This document shows, piece after piece, positions 6,649 through 9,656 of a stretch of 9,656 bases of DNA. The stretch is from Hyphomicrobiales bacterium (lineage in GTDB: Bacteria; Pseudomonadota; Alphaproteobacteria; Rhizobiales; JAJFHR01): positions 1-9,656 of the forward strand of contig JAJFHR010000204.1 of NCBI GenBank assembly GCA_021775515.1, in the 5' to 3' direction. The notes below the pieces were generated by a model. It was not told the DNA's origin. It worked only from the letters and a program-made list of their open reading frames with translations, and made no database searches. The position numbers and the translations under genes were made by a program. Numbering within the stretch: position 1 is the first letter of the stretch; each line of letters begins with the position of its first letter.

Positions 6649-6677
6649 TATAAAAAGCACCCGAAAACCTTACTCAA
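6649..6677 (-). promoter_or_regulatory. Candidate sigma-70 promoter of the ccm operon
   Basis: On the minus strand TTGAGT (6677-6672) and TTTATA (6654-6649) are 17 bases apart. Initiation near 6642 would give a very short leader of about 13 nt before the ccmA ATG, consistent with its weak ribosome site. The -10 lies in ATAAAAAGC, which is repeated 40 bases further upstream (6650 and 6690). Confidence 0.35.
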
Positions 6678-6722
6678 TTACGATGCCGCATAAAAAGCCG
6701 GAAACAATGGAATTCATAACCT

Positions 6723-6829
6723 GGGAGTTTTCAACTTTTGCCTAATGCCGTATAGCGGTATATGAAAAAAGAGGCTATATGAAAGTTATGGAATTGCAAC
6801 TTTAGGCATCGGAGTTTCAATTTTCAGGC
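6723..6829 (+). repeat. Three imperfect direct repeats upstream of acnA
   Basis: A short motif occurs three times in the same orientation: GGAGTTTTCAACTTT (6724-6738), GGAATTGCAACTTT (6790-6803) and GGAGTTTCAATTTT (6811-6824). The first has one extra T; the consensus is GGA(G/A)TT(T/G)CAA(C/T)TTT. Copies two and three start 21 bases apart, two helical turns, so a protein bound to both would sit on one face of the DNA. A regulator-binding role for acnA or ccmA is plausible. I cannot match it to a known operator. Confidence 0.45.
6738..6766 (+). promoter_or_regulatory. Weak candidate promoter of acnA
   Basis: TTGCCT (6738-6743) and TATGAA (6761-6766) are 17 bases apart, each matching four of six consensus bases. 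A small dyad, ATGCCG (6745-6750) with CGGTAT (6756-6761, one G-U pair), lies in the spacer. Initiation here would leave about 190 nt of leader. No better pair was found nearer the gene. Confidence 0.2.
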
Positions 6830-6954
6830 GAGTATGCCGTGAAAAAATCAGCTCCAGCAAACAAAGCCTTAATCTGTCTTAGTTTAATTCATCAGTTCAT
6901 AGACCAGCCATTTGAAACACCTAAACCCTATTCAAACTGGCGCCCGCGATAGCG

Positions 6955-6959
6955 AAGGA
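6955..6959 (+). promoter_or_regulatory. Shine-Dalgarno of acnA
   Basis: AAGGA lies 5 bases before the ATG at 6965 and fixes the acnA start. Confidence 0.75.
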
Positions 6960-6964
6960 TAATC

Positions 6965-9656
6965 ATGACCGCAAAAGCCACTCCTCAAACTTCACTTGAT
7001 AGCTTTGGTTCACGGAAAAAACTGAAGGTTGGATCCAAAACTTATGAATACTTCAGCCTGAAAGCAGCGGAAAAAAATGGCTTGGAGGGAATTTCCCAAT
7101 TGCCGTTTTCACTCAAGGTGCTTTTAGAAAACCTGTTGCGCAATGAAGACGGCCGCACAGTCAAGGCTGCCGATATAAAGGCGATGGCCACCTGGCTGAA
7201 ACGCCGCAAATCAAAACGTGAAATCGCTTTCCGGCCGGCGCGTGTCCTGATGCAGGATTTTACCGGCGTCCCCGCCGTTGTTGACCTTGCAGCCATGCGC
7301 GATGCCGTAAAAACCCTTGGCGGCAATCCAAACAAGATCAACCCGCTGGTGCCAGTTGACCTCGTCATTGATCATTCCGTCATGGTTGATTATTTCGGTC
7401 GGGCGGGTGCTTTCAAGAAAAATGTAAAGATGGAGTTTGATCGCAATGGTGAGCGCTATACATTTTTGAAATGGGGACAAGGCGCTTTTGATAATTTCCG
7501 CGTCGTACCTCCGGGCACCGGCATCTGCCATCAGGTTAACCTGGAATATCTTGCCCGGACGGTTTGGACCAAAAAAGAAAAGCATAACGGTAAAACGATT
7601 GAAGTTGCCTATCCCGATACGTTAGTTGGCACCGACAGCCACACCACTATGGTCAACGGCCTCGCCGTTCTTGGTTGGGGTGTCGGCGGCATCGAAGCCG
7701 AAGCTGCCATGCTGGGTCAGCCAATTTCAATGCTCATTCCGGAAGTTGTCGGTTTCAAACTAACCGGCAAACTCAAGGAGGGTCTGACAGCCACCGACAT
7801 GGTGCTGACGATTGTCCAGATGCTGCGGGCCAAAGGCGTGGTTGGCAAGTTTGTTGAATTTTACGGCCCCGGCCTCAACAACCTCACGCTGGAAGACGAA
7901 GCAACCATAGCCAACATGGCACCCGAATATGGTGCAACCTGCGGGTTCTTTCCTATTGACGGTGATACAATTGAATATCTGAAATCCACCGGACGCAAAC
8001 CATCGCAACTCGCACTGGTTGAAGCTTATGCCAAGGCGCAAGGCCTGTTCAGAACCAGCCGGACCCCCGATCCCATTTTTACCAGTTCATTGGAGCTTGA
8101 CCTGGGAACCGTCGTCCCCAGCATTGCCGGCCCCAAACGTCCTCAAGATCGACTCGAGTTGGAGAAAGCTTCATCAGGCTTTGCGGCAACCTTGGAACAG
8201 GAATATGGCAAAGGCGGTGAAAAAGACAAACGCTTCCCGGTAGAAGGACGGAATTTTGATCTCGGCCATGGTGATATTGTTATTGCCGCCATTACCTCCT
8301 GCACCAACACCTCAAATCCGTTTGTCATGCTTGGTGCCGGACTGGTTGCCCGCAATGCCCGCGCCAAGGGATTAAAGGTCAAACCCTGGGTCAAAACCTC
8401 TCTGGCGCCCGGAAGCCAGGTTGTAACTGAATATCTGAAAAAATCCGGTTTACAGGAAGATCTCGATAAGATGGGCTTCAACCTCGTTGGTTATGGCTGC
8501 ACCACCTGTATCGGCAATTCCGGCCCGTTGGCGGAAGAAATATCCGAAGCTGTGGCCAAATATGATCTGGCCCTGGCCTCGGTTTTGTCAGGCAACCGCA
8601 ACTTCGAGGGCCGTATTTCCCAGGATGTCAAAGCTAATTTCCTCGCCTCACCACCTCTGGTGGTCGCCTATGCCATCGCTGGCAGCATGAATGTCGACCT
8701 GACAAAAGATCCGCTGGGCAAAGACAAAAGCGGCAATCCTGTATTTTTAAAGGATATTTGGCCATCTTCAGCTGAGGTTGCCGCTGTTGTCCGCAAATCC
8801 GTAAACCGGTCACAATACACTTCACGCTACGCCAAGGTCTCCGATGGCGATGCCGCATGGCGCAAAATTAAGGTAACCCCGAGCCAGACTTATGATTGGC
8901 AATCACGATCCACTTACGTCCAAAAGCCTCCTTATTTTGACGGCATGACCATGGAGCCCGAGCCGATTAAAGATATCGTCGATGCGCGTATTCTGTCTTT
9001 GTTTCTCGATTCAATTACCACCGACCATATCTCCCCGGCCGGCGCGATCAAACAAGACAGCCCCGCCGGTGAGTATTTGCGCGACTTCCAGGTTCGGCCC
9101 ACAGACTTCAACTCCTACGGCTCAAGACGGGGAAATGACAAGGTGATGGCCCGCGGAACATTTGCCAATATCCGCATAAAAAACCAAATGGTTCCGGGCG
9201 TTGAAGGCGGCTACACTATTCACCACCCCTCTGGCGAGCAAATGACGATCTATGAGGCTGCCATGCGCTACCGCGAAAGCGAAACGCCGTTGGTTGTTTT
9301 TGCCGGCAAAGAATATGTCACAGGTTCCTCCAGAGACTGGGCGGCTAAAGGCACCAGGCTCCTGGGTGTGCGCGCGGTTATCGTTGAAAGTTTTGAACGC
9401 ATTCACCGTTCCAACCTGCTGGGCATGGGAGTTTTGCCTCTCGTTTTCAAAGGCGAGCAATCTTGGACGAGCCTCAAGTTGACCGGTAAGGAAAAAGTTA
9501 CGATTGAGGGAATTTCAACCGGCATGAAGCCAGGCATGACCCTTAATGCCACCATCACCTATGGCAACGGCAAAAAAGTTGACGTGCCGCTACTTAGCCG
9601 CATCGATACCGAAGATGAATTGGAATATTACCAACACGGTGGTATTTTGCAGTATG
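6965..9656 (+). CDS. acnA: Aconitate hydratase AcnA (3'-partial)
   Basis: AcnA is the 4Fe-4S enzyme that interconverts citrate and isocitrate through cis-aconitate in the TCA cycle; the apo form of this family can act as an iron-responsive RNA-binding protein. The frame is open for 897 codons from the ATG at 6965 to the window edge. Cluster ligands are Cys446 (SCTNTSNP), Cys512 and Cys515 (GCTTCIGNSG). Active-site segments seen are TDSHTT (Asp224, His226) and GSSRDWAAKG (787-796), the latter in the swivelling C-terminal domain. The layout and the IRP/AcnA-type length put it in the AcnA rather than the AcnB group. The visible end, YYQHGGILQY, is normally followed by only a handful of residues, so almost the whole protein is present. 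It is divergent from ccmA across a 335-base regulatory region. Confidence 0.98.
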   Translation, partial: MTAKATPQTSLDSFGSRKKLKVGSKTYEYFSLKAAEKNGLEGISQLPFSLKVLLENLLRNEDGRTVKAADIKAMATWLKRRKSKREIAFRPARVLMQDFTGVPAVVDLAAMRDAVKTLGGNPNKINPLVPVDLVIDHSVMVDYFGRAGAFKKNVKMEFDRNGERYTFLKWGQGAFDNFRVVPPGTGICHQVNLEYLARTVWTKKEKHNGKTIEVAYPDTLVGTDSHTTMVNGLAVLGWGVGGIEAEAAMLGQPISMLIPEVVGFKLTGKLKEGLTATDMVLTIVQMLRAKGVVGKFVEFYGPGLNNLTLEDEATIANMAPEYGATCGFFPIDGDTIEYLKSTGRKPSQLALVEAYAKAQGLFRTSRTPDPIFTSSLELDLGTVVPSIAGPKRPQDRLELEKASSGFAATLEQEYGKGGEKDKRFPVEGRNFDLGHGDIVIAAITSCTNTSNPFVMLGAGLVARNARAKGLKVKPWVKTSLAPGSQVVTEYLKKSGLQEDLDKMGFNLVGYGCTTCIGNSGPLAEEISEAVAKYDLALASVLSGNRNFEGRISQDVKANFLASPPLVVAYAIAGSMNVDLTKDPLGKDKSGNPVFLKDIWPSSAEVAAVVRKSVNRSQYTSRYAKVSDGDAAWRKIKVTPSQTYDWQSRSTYVQKPPYFDGMTMEPEPIKDIVDARILSLFLDSITTDHISPAGAIKQDSPAGEYLRDFQVRPTDFNSYGSRRGNDKVMARGTFANIRIKNQMVPGVEGGYTIHHPSGEQMTIYEAAMRYRESETPLVVFAGKEYVTGSSRDWAAKGTRLLGVRAVIVESFERIHRSNLLGMGVLPLVFKGEQSWTSLKLTGKEKVTIEGISTGMKPGMTLNATITYGNGKKVDVPLLSRIDTEDELEYYQHGGILQY

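Larger units (their letters stand above)
6630..6964. other. Divergent ccmA/acnA intergenic region
   Basis: These 335 bases hold no credible gene. They contain the candidate ccmA promoter, the three direct repeats and the weak acnA promoter. There is also a 6-bp dyad AAAGTT (6782-6787)/AACTTT (6798-6803) and the acnA ribosome site. The stretch from about 6840 to 6950 shows nothing further that I can name. Confidence 0.7.

Noticed and set aside
6745..6761. Hairpin ATGCCG/CGGTAT as a terminator
   Set aside because: The stem is only six pairs with a G-U, has no T-run, and lies upstream of both divergent genes where no transcript should end.

Overview
The window is a stretch of alphaproteobacterial chromosome, most likely Hyphomicrobiales (Rhizobiales)-like. 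Three signs support this: ftsY directly followed by ispZ/yciB, a ccmABCDG cluster without ccmE/F/H/I, and acnA divergent from ccmA. From memory, this neighbourhood is typical of that order. All genes but the outermost two are complete. There is no sign of phage, transposon, CRISPR or RNA genes.

Layout. (1) 1-1744, plus strand: the 3' part of ftsY (SRP receptor), whose N-terminal acidic region is encoded by a perfect 12-bp tandem repeat running off the left edge, then ispZ/yciB. (2) 1751-3633: three accessory genes placed between ispZ and the ccm genes. They are a Nudix hydrolase on minus (tail-to-tail with ispZ), a divergent MarR-family regulator on plus, and a small unrecognised protein on minus. 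The 355-bp nudix/marR intergenic region holds a long inverted repeat lying exactly over a candidate marR promoter. (3) 3735-6629, minus strand: a ccmA-ccmB-ccmC-ccmD-ccmG operon for cytochrome c maturation (System I). It includes a 57-codon ccmD at 4387-4560. (4) 6630-6964: a 335-bp divergent regulatory region with three copies of a GGA(G/A)TT..CAA(C/T)TTT motif. (5) 6965 to the right edge, plus strand: acnA (aconitate hydratase), lacking only its last few codons.

How the genes work together. FtsY docks translating ribosomes with SRP at the membrane. YciB is an inner-membrane protein linked to envelope and septation. CcmABCD handle and export haem as the CcmE-haem chaperone is loaded, and CcmG keeps apocytochrome thiols reduced. 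Aconitase is a 4Fe-4S TCA enzyme, so the ccm/acnA pair joins respiratory haem-protein assembly to an iron-dependent TCA step.

The window is mostly conserved housekeeping DNA, and I see no convincing new multi-gene system. The best leads are the repeat-encoded acidic tail of FtsY, the operator-like structures around marR, and the triple repeat before acnA.
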